The position numbers were made by a program, and so were the translations under genes. A DNA stretch of 64,000 nucleotides, taken from positions 43,257,318-43,321,317 of the forward strand of contig CM068315.1 in NCBI GenBank assembly GCA_034766995.1, read 5' to 3'. Shown here piece by piece: positions 50,628 to 60,750 of the stretch. The stretch comes from Acanthacorydalis orientalis (Eukaryota > Arthropoda > Insecta > Megaloptera > Corydalidae). The first letter of the stretch is position 1, and every line of letters begins with the position of its first letter. The notes under the pieces were generated by a model. That model was not told the DNA's origin. It did no database searches and was given only the letters and a program-made list of their open reading frames with translations.

Positions 50628-50666
<39 letters not shown>
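50628..50666. repeat. (TA)n microsatellite
   Basis: About 39 bp of TA, 39 bp to the right of palindromic MITE copy 2. Confidence 0.95.
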
Positions 50667-50874
50667 TATTGGTAACGTATTTAATTTAACAGCAAAACAG
50701 TTGATGTAATTACTTAGAAAACTAGTTTTACTGCATCATTAAATAAAATGTACAGAAAATAGAATACATATAAATTCTAAATTATCTGAAACTGACTTCT
50801 CCTGGTTGATAAAAGTAATACTCTTTTCAGTTACTATATTTCTTAAAATTATTTATTAATAAATTAAGGATCTC

Positions 50875-51260
50875 CTTTCCTTGCTTACTGTGTATGCTAA
50901 CCCATGAGGTGGCTTCACCACCCTCTCGCTAACGCCTCCCTCTCACAACAAATAACAGAAGTTAACAAACTATATACACAAATAATCCGAGTAAAATGTA
51001 AGTCGTAATTTTTATTGGAAAAGTTTATAAAAAATAACATAACAAAGTACAATGTTAAAATGTGTAACAATTTTTTACCCTAAAGCTTCAGTGAATACAA
51101 TATGAGACCACGTGATCGATATCAACCAATCAGAGAACGAATAAAACACACGCATAGTGGCAGAACCATGTTCAATTATAGATAGGTTGGTTGATTATTG
51201 AGGTTTTAGGACGCTTCGACAGCTAAGATCATCAGCGCCCGACTTTAGTTATAAAGAAAT
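50875..51260 (+). repeat. CCAAT-motif dispersed repeat, copy 5, with a 59-bp insert
   Basis: Head GGTGGCTTCACCACCCTCTC then CGCCTCCCTCTCACAAC (50909-50949). Then AATAACAGAAGTTAACAAAC, the ACAATGTTAAAATGTGTAAC spacer shared with copy 4 (51050-51069), GACCACGTGATCGATATC and CCAATCAG (51126-51133). The first CCAAT subunit is deleted. The tail, GCATAGTGGCAGAACCATG, is interrupted at 51185 by the ~60-bp repeat and resumes as AGTTATAAAGAAATATG. Confidence 0.82.
51185..51243 (+). mobile_element. ~60-bp dispersed short element, copy 1, with target duplication
   Basis: Starts GGTTGGTTGATTATTGAGGT and ends AGATCATCAGCGCCCGAC. The flanks TTCAATTATAGATA (51171-51184) and TTTAGTTATAAAGA (51244-51257) agree at 10 of 14 positions and together restore the uninterrupted CCAAT repeat. 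The inner part GGACGC...GCGCCC can pair. Confidence 0.72.
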
Positions 51261-51329
51261 ATGTTTCAAGCACTATGTGTAAATTCAGATGGAAATGAAT
51301 TGTTGACTCATCCGTCAAACCAGAAAAGA

Positions 51330-51700
51330 GTTCTTTATCAAAAATATTCAATAATTAATTCTTGATCATTTTTTATATTTTTTTACATACATTTCGACAT
51401 CAATTCCGTCGGTCTCACAATTTGAGGTTACACATTTCTTAAAAAATTCTTATAAATTTCAAAAATCTCTTTGTTGTCTCTTTTGTACCTAATAGATGGG
51501 AAAAGGTTGAAAAAATCTGTTTTTAACGAATTTGTTTATACAAAAGGTTTTTTTAACACTAGTATTCTGAAAATAATGATATGGTCATCGAACTGTGTAT
51601 AAGCAACAATCAAAAATGTTCAATGGACAATTTTTTATGGTTTGTAAAATGAGTAAAAAACTTTTTTTCAATATTGTTTTTTTATTATAAAATATTAAAG
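51330..51700. mobile_element. Foldback-family fragments
   Basis: Two oppositely oriented partial units: ATCAAAAATATTCAATAATT (51338) with a central block near 51391-51420, and TCATCGAACTGTGTATAAGC then AACAATCAAAAATGTTCAAT (51583-51622) ending in a TTTGTAAAATGAGTAAAAAA arm. Quite degenerate. Confidence 0.45.
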
Positions 51701-52554
51701 CTTTTTCAGTTTTTATTTTTTTTTTATTTTTAATAAATTTTACCGCTAAAGGTATAAATTCGTTCCAAAATTTCAAAATCTGTTTCAATTCATATACAAA
51801 CTAAAAACATTACAGTAATGTATTCATATTACCTTTATATATATTAACTATTCGATATAAACCTGAGGGAATTCGGAGAATCAGGGTATAACTACCTTCA
51901 TCACAGTCGTTACTTTGAAAGACTACGTCCAGGAAGTAACGCATGATTGAAATTTAATAAAACAGGGCAGTATAGTGTATTAAATATTAGTAATAATCTC
52001 ATTATCTTAATTCTAGAATACTACATGCGACTTTTATAAATGCAGTTATTTTTAATATTTTTTATATAAATTGTTAGAAATGATTTTTTTCAGCAAGATA
52101 AAAGAAAAATATAAAATATCGATTTTGCTAAAGAAGTAGGTCTTACTATGAACATTGTTAAAAAAAATAACTTCATCGGGTAGCTTAGTGCCGCTTTCCC
52201 ACTTTCATTAATCTTAACTCCGTTGAAGTATTTAGACAGATTTATTTTAGTTTCGAGGAGAAACAATTCGTCACAGAATCTTCTGTGACAGTTTGTTGAA
52301 TTTCGAAAGGAATATCTCTAAAAAAAATTGAACATATATTCGTTTTTTTTTAAAGAAGTTCACATGTGATAATATAATTAGTACTTTATAATGAGAAGCG
52401 ATTTGTGAAAGGAAATATTTTCGATCTTTTTAATTTATAAATAAAACATTTTCTAAAAAAACACGTTATTAAAATATTAATTTTAAAATATATTAAACAG
52501 TAATATAATTTTATTCTTATTTATTTCATTAAAAATATTTTAGGATATTGATTT

Positions 52555-52765
52555 TAAAGTAGTATTTTTGTATTTTCACAAATGAATTCTTTTTTATGCC
52601 ACAAATCTTAAAAAAATCATATCAGAAATGTTTAATAGATGAGTATTAATTACTTATATTTGTTGCTTATGCGTATTATCATCAGAACAAGGTGCAGAAA
52701 AATTAAAAAAAAAGAGTTCATTTGTGAAAATCAATTTAGCTACTGTGTTATAATTATATTAATGT
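52555..52765. mobile_element. Compact foldback-family element
   Basis: A short copy with good ends: TATTTTCACAAATGAATTCT (52570) on the left, and GAGTTCATTTGTGAAAATCA then ATTTAGCTACTGTG (52713-52747) inverted on the right. The interior keeps TTGCTTATGCGTATTATCAT. It is about 200 bp in total and sits about 90 bp upstream of the full-length mariner. Confidence 0.65.
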
Positions 52766-52851
52766 ATTTATTTCTGGACTAAACTTGAGTATTGTTATTG
52801 TTATTTATTAAGAAATTTCTTAGAAATCAATACTTAGTAATGAGAGAATTA

Positions 52852-54131
52852 TTAAGTTCGTGCAAAAATAATTGCGGTTTTTATGTATTAAGTGTAAAGA
52901 TGTATATATTAATTAAAAATTATATTCATTAATCAAAATAAAGACCATTGATCTGCACACATTTCTCCTAACGGGAACAAGTTTGTTTATTCCTTAAAGA
53001 TAGAATTCTAGAGTCCTGGAATTAACGAATTCATCGAAAGTGCTTTAATCTGATGTTTAATCTTTGAAATCTTTCTCCCGTAGGAAATTACTCAAAATGT
53101 TTAAAAAATTGATAATCTGACGGAGACAGTTCCGGAGAATAAGATGGGTGAAGTAAGGTTTCATAACCGAGCTCATTTAATTTTTTTAAGGTCATTTGTG
53201 AGATGTATGGTAGGCTTTGTCATGAAGAAGAACTGGTCTTCTTCGAGAGACTAATGCTGGTTGTAAACGATACAACTTCTCATGCATTTTTCAGTTTCTT
53301 GGCAATATTTTTCTGCTGTTATTGTTTCACCAGGATTTAAGAAGTTGTAGTGAAAGATGCCACTCGCCAACCACCAAGAAGTGACCATAATCTTTTTTTC
53401 ATGAAGTTTCGGTTTAAAAAACTGTTTTGGTGCTTCTATTCGGTCTAGCCACTGTGATGAACGTTTCAGATTGTTGTGAAGAATCTAATTTTCATCACAT
53501 GTGACAATGCGATTAAGAAAGCGAACATTTTTGTTACACAAAAGAAATGCAGGACTTCGTATCGCCGAATGGCTTGATGTTCGTTTAGTTCATACGGCAC
53601 CCATGTATCCAGATTATTTGTTTTTCCGATTAAGCTTAAATATCGAAAAACTGTTGAATGATTAACATTGACTTCTTCTGCTATCTCTCGAGTTGTTTTA
53701 CGTGGGTCCGCTTCAATAATGGTTCTTAAATCATTATTGTCTATAGCTGAAAGATGTCCATGACTCTCCTCATCATCAAGGCTTTCGTTTCCATTACGAA
53801 ATTTTTGGATCCAGTATTGAGCTGTATGTACATTAATTGACTCTTTGCCAAAAACAAATTTGATATTTCGAGCAGTTTCTAATTCTTTACATCTCAATTC
53901 AAACTCATACAACAAAATCGTGCGAATTTTCTTTTTTTCTATGACTTATTTAATAGGTTATATCCAATAATACTAAAGAATGAAAACAATAGACATAATA
54001 TGAAATCATTAGTGCCAATTTTATTGTTTGCAATTATATATCACATGACTTTAACGAAAGACAACGGTAACTACAATAACCGGCGCCGAACTTAAAATGA
54101 TAAAACCCGCAATTATTTTGCATCAGCCTAA
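52852..54131 (-). mobile_element. Full-length but inactive mariner transposon (Hsmar1/cecropia-like), 1280 bp
   Basis: The element is bounded by TA target duplications (52850-52851 and 54132-54133) and imperfect terminal inverted repeats: TTAAGTTCGTGCAAAAATAA on the left, and the complement of the right end begins TTAGGCTGATGCAAAATAAT. Its length matches a complete mariner (about 1.28 kb). The minus strand encodes a transposase in pieces. An open stretch at 53466-53915 holds the bipartite helix-turn-helix DNA-binding region (PRKTTREIAEEVNVNHSTV is diagnostic). The catalytic part follows in shifted frames: the first Asp in the CDEN motif (codon 53494-53496), the second in LLHDK (53219-53221) and the third in SPSDY (53115-53117), the DD34D arrangement. 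A TAG (53485-53487) replaces the expected Trp after the first Asp, and at least two frameshifts break the frame, so the copy is dead. The LNPGETIT segment resembles the Hsmar1/cecropia lineage. Confidence 0.9.
53466..53915 (-). pseudogene. Mariner transposase, N-terminal DNA-binding part and start of catalytic domain
   Basis: The largest open piece of the full-length mariner is 149 codons. Residues 1-55 form the first helix-turn-helix (LYEFELRCKELETARNI, then a QYWIQKFRNGNESLDDEES region). Residues 65-115 form the second (EIAEEVNVNHSTVFRYL, then the linker WVPYELNEHQ). In an intact relative the chain would continue into the D-D-D catalytic core, but the frame is lost near residue 125 just before the first catalytic Asp, which lies in another frame. 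As it stands the piece could at most make a DNA-binding fragment, and there is no evidence that it is expressed. Confidence 0.85.
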
Positions 54132-55294
54132 TACATCTCTTTTAACAAAACACACACATGAATATTAATAACACTGGCTATGTTTGAATCACGTCTTGAT
54201 ATCATAATAATTAAATTGTTGGTAACATACCCCGACAGCAACTATGCAAAACTATAGCATTCTAGTGCATGCACGTTGCATTCATATTTAATCATAGACT
54301 TTAGACGACTCGCAATACATCACTATTCAATGTATACATGTTAAGCGATTATTGATGATGACGTTATTAACGTAGATTAAATTGTTTACCTAGTTTGATG
54401 TTAACATCAATCAACTAGTTTCGAGACAATACACGAACGTACTCTAAACAACAGCTACTGAGAATTATTTAATTTTATATGAAACTATGACGGAATGCAA
54501 TAAGAACATTCATTGTTTGTGTACATAAAGATAAACTTAATTATTTGCAAGTCAAATAATTGTCTACAAGTTCAGTACTATTTAATAACATAATTCATTA
54601 TTTGACAGTGTTCGGTAATAACATCTACGTCGAAGGAAAAAATCGCAGAGAACACGCCGTCTTTTAGTTTCGGAAAAAAGAAATCTCATTAAACACTCTT
54701 ATCGCAAAAATCCTTAGCCCCAAATGTCAATCTTCTACTCTTCAATAGCACAGAAATGAATGTTTCGTAAATCTGAGATGTCAATGCAGATTTTGACCTC
54801 ATTACAGAAATGGTTGCGGCATTAGCAATAGACGATGAGGATGACGGCAGTAATGACGATGATAGTCACGTGAAGGGTTGCGGTATAAGGGGAATGCTCG
54901 CTTTGAAATCCGTTACGAACTGATCGTTAATTGATGGCGCCGATGCATCAGATATGCTGTTCCTGTTTCTCGACTAAATTATAAACTAACAAGATTTTTC
55001 GCATGCACGAACGCTTATCATTAGTAAATCGAGATATTATTCGATTCGGTCGAGTATAATTAGGTATTTTTTTAATACATAACAGTGTGCATATTCAGTT
55101 TCAAACGTAGTTATATATTTTCAAAATAGTCGCATTCAATCATTAAATATAACGTGATTTTAAGTCATTCCAATGATTTAAGTGCAGTATTTATTTATTA
55201 CACGTTATAAAGAATTATATAAGATCTATGATTAAAAAATTTTTATCTAATTCTTCAGCATAGAATTAAAAATGTATAAAACTAATTATTATTT
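54132..55294. other. Unique GC-richer block (54.6-55.05 kb) between two mariners
   Basis: 54640-55050 is non-repetitive and less AT-rich, with CACGTG (54867), GATGGCGCCGATGCATCAGA and ACTGATCGTTAATTGATGG. A 37-codon acidic open stretch starts at ATG 54810. Either a conserved regulatory block or a small exon is possible; neither is demonstrated. Confidence 0.4.
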
Positions 55295-55296
55295 TA

Positions 55297-55828
55297 TTAA
55301 GTTGGTAGGAAAATAATTACGGTTGTTGTTTTCTGAATTCTAACCATAAGTTTTTTTTAGTGAAAGAGTTATTTCATCGTATTCTTGTTAATATCATTTT
55401 AAAGTGCATTTTTCGATCTGTTTCAGTAACATTGGTATTGGTTTTGTTATTAATTTTTCTTTAAATTGAGCTATTGTATTAAAGATGGAAAAGTAGCAAA
55501 TAAGAGCAATTTTTTTGGATGTGTTCGAAATGGGCGGTAAACTAATAGAAACTGCTCGTCAACTAAACAATACTTTTGATTTGAGTACAGTTAAGGAACG
55601 AACGGTGCAATGGTGGTTACAAAATCTTCGTACTGGGGATGAAAACCGTGAAGATGAAGGACGCTTCTTCAGTTCATAACGACCAACTGAAAGCGTTAGT
55701 TGAAGAAGAACCACAAACAACAATTCGAGAGCTTACACAAAAGTTAGGAATTAGTCATCCAACAATTCTAGACCACTTAAAATAGAAAAATCAAAAAAGC
55801 TTGATAAATAGGTACTATACCAACTTAA
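55297..55828 (+). mobile_element. Mini-mariner copy H, with a nearly open first helix-turn-helix
   Basis: TA at 55295-55296 precedes TTAAGTTGGTAGGAAAATAA. The right end is ACTATACCAACTTAA. The start codon is at 55485, with an in-frame TAG at codon 4; from there the plus-strand frame stays open through helix-turn-helix 1 (KLIETARQLNNTFDLSTVKE, RTVQWWLQNLRTGDENREDE). A frameshift follows, and the second helix-turn-helix (RELTQKLGISHPTILDHLK) is readable in the new frame. There is no catalytic domain. At the left end TTAGGT has become TTAAGT. Confidence 0.85.
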
Positions 55829-57287
55829 CGAAAAGCAAAAAAATCACCATTAAGAAAGATATTTCAGATAGGATTACAGTAATAACGCTTCTTTATATTA
55901 ATAAATTTGTGGTTAAATAGTGAGATTATAATAATGGTAAGAACAAAGTGAACCGAAAAAAAAAGTTCAAGCAACTGAATAATACTTAATATGCAGAATC
56001 AAATTTATTAACAGATTTTCGAAATGAACACTTGATTTTAAAAATTTCACAAAAATGATAAATGAAATATTTTTATATTTCTATTCAGTTTATTAAAATT
56101 TTAATACATTTAATATAAAAATGTTTTAATTTTATAAAAATAATCATTGATTCGCAATAAATTTAAAAATATGGTAACATAATGAACGACACTATTTGGA
56201 TTATTTTAATATATTTTTAATTGAATATATTATTTTAAGATATTAAATACATTTTTTTCTTTATCGAGAAGCCGGTTCATCGTTTTGTCAAACGTCTCCA
56301 TTACTACGTTTGTAATGGTGGTTATTGTTAAGTGCAAACATTTTAATAAAATTCAAAATATTTAAATTTAAAAATAATATCAAATACCGTGTTATTTAAA
56401 TCGATATTAAATCACATATAATTTCGAGTTTTCATTATTTCAAGTCAGAGTTTAAATTTAAATAAAAATTTCTTAATTACAGTGTATTTTTATTTATATA
56501 TTTATTAACTATGATTGAAATGTATTTTTTTTAATAATTAATGATAATGATATTAAAAAGAGCATTTTTTTATATTTGAAATTTGATATCCAGTTAAAGA
56601 TATCTTATATATTTTTGTAAGTGTAATCTAGTTTACTTAACCGATACATTAAATAAATCTTTCTTTTTAACCGAATTCCATCCCTAGTTTCCTTTAAGTA
56701 GCAGACCCTGTTTCGTTTTATATACTTAATGAGCGGTATTATCGCGACACTTCTATTTTTAGAATTCTTTAAACGTCTTAGAACTCGACATTGAATACTT
56801 TCCTTACTTCTTATTTCCGATGTACCAAACCACGCTTCGTTGACAATCAATTTATTTCTAGTACAAAACAGTCCCGATTCAAGGAACGTTCTATAGGCAA
56901 GCGTGCCTGTTCAGACACTGAACACAAAGAGAATGTGCCAACAGGCAGATACATAGCCGCATATATAGAGATAATCAAACACTTTCGCCCATTTACATTC
57001 TTCACATATGTACTAACTTTGTCCTTTCATTCAAACACGGCCCCAACTATTTTATTCGAATTGAGATGCGAGACGTTATACGAGGATCGAGAACGGCAAG
57101 ACATTTATAGATTCTTATCTCGATAATGAAATGCAATTTTTTGGAAACTTTTTCCCTTCTTTCTCGACTTGTTCCGCGTACTTAGTTTAAAATAGATGTC
57201 TTTATTCATGAAGATGTTTATTGATACTGTTATGTGAAATATAAAGAAATGATTAATGTAATAGAATTATATATATATATATATATA
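55829..57287. other. AT-rich sequence, unique block at 56.78-57.18 kb
   Basis: The unique block is less AT-rich and open on the plus strand (56791-57126) and in part on the minus strand, with no recognisable domain. TGCCTGTT and AACAGGCA (56908 and 56940) form a small inverted pair. Confidence 0.4.
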
Positions 57288-57289
57288 TA

Positions 57290-58259
57290 CACCCATCCCT
57301 CAATTTACGCGGGACTTTTTTTACACGAGTTTTTTTTACGCGGCAAATTATACTTCTATTTACGCTGCACTTTTTATACGAGGTCTTGATTTACGCGATC
57401 TCATTTTACGCGGTCAGTTAGATTTCATTTTATATAATTTTTCATTGTATTTATTATATATCAAATTGACGTAAATTCTTATTTGAACGTATAAAAGCGT
57501 GGAAGTGCAGTACAAAACATGTTCAGGGAGGCGTCACATTGCTTTACTAATCATCTTTGCGATCCTAATTTATGAAGCCAGAAAATATATTTTCCTAGAA
57601 GTTTTAAAAGTAGGTAACAAGTGTATACAAGTGACACCGACAGAAAAATTTATTGTGTTTGTTCTCTGGAAACTGGTTATGGTTATTCACCGATGTTTAA
57701 ACACCTCAGTGCTGTATGATATAAGGACGAAAGTGCATTACGTTGTCAATTCATTCACTGCAGAAAATCTTTGAAAAGCTCTTCAATTAGTCAAAAAATT
57801 GGAAAGTGCCATTATAGACAATAATCTGAACATTCAACGAGCCTGAAAATTTAGACAAGTCTTAATGAAATGTTACAGTAAATTTATGAAAACTTACTAA
57901 AAGAAAAGATGGAGAACAAATCGTCCGAAAAAAATAACATTAACAGTAAAAATGATGTCGAACTTACAAATATTTCAAGCGATGCAGATGATAAGTTTAT
58001 GCCAATTAAAAGAAAAAAGTTGATTGTTTTGAATTACAGTAGCAATAGTGACACCGAATATAATTTATTTATTTTTGTTTTCTAAAACGTCATTATTTTT
58101 TTTTAATTTGTCTGAAATAAATATGTGTTTCTACAACATTATCAGCTTTTATTTCCAATATTTGTTCTATTGTACTGATAGACTCAATTTACGCGATTTT
58201 CATTCGCGTAAAACGAATCCACGTGGAACGGATACTCCGCCTAAATTGAGGGACGGGTG
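57290..58259 (+). mobile_element. pogo/Tigger-like DNA transposon, non-autonomous, 970 bp
   Basis: The terminal inverted repeats are clear: CACCCATCCCTCAATTTACG at the left, and the complement of the right end is CACCCGTCCCTCAATTTAGG. TA lies on both sides (57288-57289 and 58260-58261). Many ACGCGG or ACGCGA motifs lie within the first 130 bp and near the right end, a habit of Tigger-like ends. The interior has a broken plus-strand frame: SFTAENL-stop-KALQLVKKLESAIIDNN near 57755-57820, then KEKMENKSSEKNN and DDKFMPIKRKK (57910-58020). This looks like the acidic/basic C-terminal tail of a pogo-type transposase. The catalytic domain is absent, and assignment to pogo rather than another TA-targeting family rests mainly on the termini. 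Confidence 0.72.
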
Positions 58260-58265
58260 TATATA

Positions 58266-58266
58266 A

Positions 58267-58332
<66 letters not shown>

Positions 58333-58341
58333 ATGTGTGTA
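58266..58341. repeat. (TA)n(TG)n compound microsatellite next to the Tigger-like element
   Basis: TA run of about 46 bp and TG run of about 28 bp. A second, shorter TA run (57271-57289) lies at the other side of the transposon, so the transposon may have inserted into one original tract. Confidence 0.95.
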
Positions 58342-58969
58342 TGATACCTTATTCATCTTGTAATGACAATATTTAATTAACGAATTATGAATAATACCTT
58401 ATAATATTCCATTTTTAAATATTTAACACTGTAAATACACTGAAACAAGCGAAGATAGTAATAAAAATAAATCCACAAAAATCTAGTAAGTTCTTGAATA
58501 TTTTAGAAAATAGGATCGAGAAAGTTTTGGAAGATTTGAGAAAATCTGTCATTGAAAATTCACCGACGTTTCAGAACATTCTAGCAAGTTGATTCAAGAA
58601 ATATATATGAAAAAAATTATAATCCAACTAAGAATATATAAGCATTGAATCAAGTCCTAAAAGGGTCGTGAGTTGTTTACATTAGTTACTTGTAACATTA
58701 TTTCGAATAGAAAATGAATTAAAAGTGTTAAAAGGATGTAAGAAGTGAAATATCGTCAAATAATGAAAATCCTGGATTCAAACCGCGAGAGAAATATATT
58801 TAATGAATGTGTTTTATTTGTTTCAACTACTAAAACTTAGCAATACATTGATTGAATTGAAGTTTGATAATCTAGTATTTAAAAACAAAAAATATAACAT
58901 TGAAATTTATTAAAAAATCTTATTATAAAAAATCTCTATTAACTTTAAATATATTTCTGACATTGCGGC

Positions 58970-59120
58970 AAAATTCACTTTCACAAATGATTTTTTTTCG
59001 CATCTCACATGTTAAAAAATTGCTTTTTACAATTTTAAATAGTTGGTAGGTTATTGGAATTTTAGGGCCCTTCTACATCTTAGGTCATTAGCGCCCGAAC
59101 AATTTTAGACACAATAAAAT
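58970..59120. mobile_element. Foldback-family left arm interrupted by a 60-bp insert
   Basis: GCGGCAAAATTCACTTTCAC then AAATGATTTTTTTTCGCATC (58964-59002) is a family arm. It is interrupted at 59039 by the ~60-bp dispersed repeat with a target duplication. The other arm was not found. Confidence 0.55.
59039..59098 (+). mobile_element. ~60-bp dispersed short element, copy 2, with target duplication
   Basis: Reads AGTTGGTAGGTTATTGGAAT, then TTTAGGGCCCTTC, and ends TAGGTCATTAGCGCCCGA. It is alignable over its full length with the copy at 51185. The flanks ACAATTTTAA (59029-59038) and ACAATTTTAG (59099-59108) match at 9 of 10 positions. It inserted into a foldback-family arm. Confidence 0.75.
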
Positions 59121-59509
59121 CAGTCAAAGATATCAAAGAGAAGAAGGTAATATAATAATCATACAACAGGATTTTGAAGGTGTTAAATAATATGGGATCT
59201 TGATTAAACGTGTTTTAGACAACTGTACTATTCAATGTGGGGCAGACTCTTTTAAAATTATGTTAAGATTATTGTTTTATCGTTTTTTACTGTCAAAGAC
59301 AGGTCTAAGACAGTTTATTGTGTGCACTATGTGGTCGGTTTAATTCTTAATAAAATTACTTATTGAGGTTTTATTCTGAGAGTGGAATGAAAAAAATACT
59401 GAAAAACATTTCAATTTATTTTCAAATTAACAATAATTATACTATTTGAAAATAACCGGGAATACTATTTAGAATATTTGTATTAAAATTTGTCTATTTG
59501 TATATTATA

Positions 59510-59512
<3 letters not shown>

Positions 59513-59558
<46 letters not shown>
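59513..59558. repeat. (TA)n microsatellite
   Basis: About 45 bp of TA. Confidence 0.96.
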
Positions 59559-59560
<2 letters not shown>

Positions 59561-59699
59561 AAAAAAGCATGAAAACAATAAAATGTGTCCATTTAAGCGA
59601 ACAGACTAGTCAAACAAATCCATCGAGAAAAACTTATTAAAATAAATCTTTATCTAAACTTCCACTGTCTGAATACAAACCACATTACAATAGAATGAA

Positions 59700-59942
59700 T
59701 TCTAATTCAAATGGGACATGATCCAAATCAAACTGTCACAACCAATAAGTAACAGCAGTATGTATGCGTTACGCCACTGTGACCAGCTGGCACAGAAACA
59801 TCTGTACAATTTCTTCTTCAGCTTCTTCTCCTACGTCTGCTGCCAAGGTCTTGTTGAATGGATTATAAGAGCGAATTGTTTTAGAGATTGTGAGCCAAAC
59901 ACACCAGCTATCCTGCTGAATTCGTCTAGTCAAAATGTATAA
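59700..59942. other. Unrecognised GC-richer block
   Basis: This block is open on both strands for over 60 codons. The minus strand reads SYNPFNKTLAADVGEEAEEE in one frame and LYRCFCASWSQWRNAYILLL in the next, which looks protein-like but matches no family I know. It could be a decayed transposon segment or a host exon. Confidence 0.35.
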
Positions 59943-59981
59943 GTGTATATATAATACATGTACATATATGATTGTACACCC

Positions 59982-59987
59982 ACACAT

Positions 59988-60056
<69 letters not shown>
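59982..60056. repeat. (CA)n(TA)n compound microsatellite
   Basis: About 27 bp of CA then about 48 bp of TA. Confidence 0.97.
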
Positions 60057-60059
<3 letters not shown>

Positions 60060-60749
60060 TTATGTGTTATAAGAGATGAAAGTAATAGTATAGGGTGATA
60101 TTCAGACGTATCAAATATGCAACACCACGACCAGATGTAAAATACCATTGTCTTAGAAAGGGCTCCGTTTATAGAGCATCAGGCTTAGCGACAAACGGTT
60201 TATTGTTTGCATTAAGGATTATTGGTCCTTTAAAGTACAACATACAATGATGTTATATAGTTTAGTAAATCGGTCGGACAAAAGGCTCTATTTCGAACAG
60301 TTTAGATAGAGTGGAAAGTGTTTACGTTACTGGAAAACAATTAAGTCTGATGATTGTGATTCAGCATGAATAGAGAGGTTTTCTATTGAATTATAATTGT
60401 TATTGTTGGTCGACCAAATGGCTCATGATTGAAACGTACACACAAGGTCTCTACACATTGAATTGCTATTCACAAAGTGTTTGTTAAATATTTATATACA
60501 TATACACATATATGTATATATATATATATACATAATTATTGTTTCTGCCCTGTACTTAAAACACAAATGTACTATTATCAATGAAATGCATGTTTTCTTA
60601 CCACAAAATAATGATAAAAGTGAGGTTAATATTTAATGTATTTTTAACTATGGAGTAATTTAATTTAAAACAGATATGGTAAATAAATTTTGACAACTAT
60701 CGGTTATAGAAGTCAAATGAGTTTAATTTGTGGAAATTACTTGCTTTTT
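60060..60749. other. Unique sequence without recognised gene
   Basis: 60120-60480 is moderately GC-rich and non-repetitive; nothing identified. A TA run lies at 60513-60530. Confidence 0.45.
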
Positions 60750-60750
60750 A

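Noticed and set aside
56791..57126. 111-codon plus-strand open stretch as a gene
   Set aside because: No recognisable domain, the opposite strand is also open in part, and there is no codon-bias evidence I can judge by eye.
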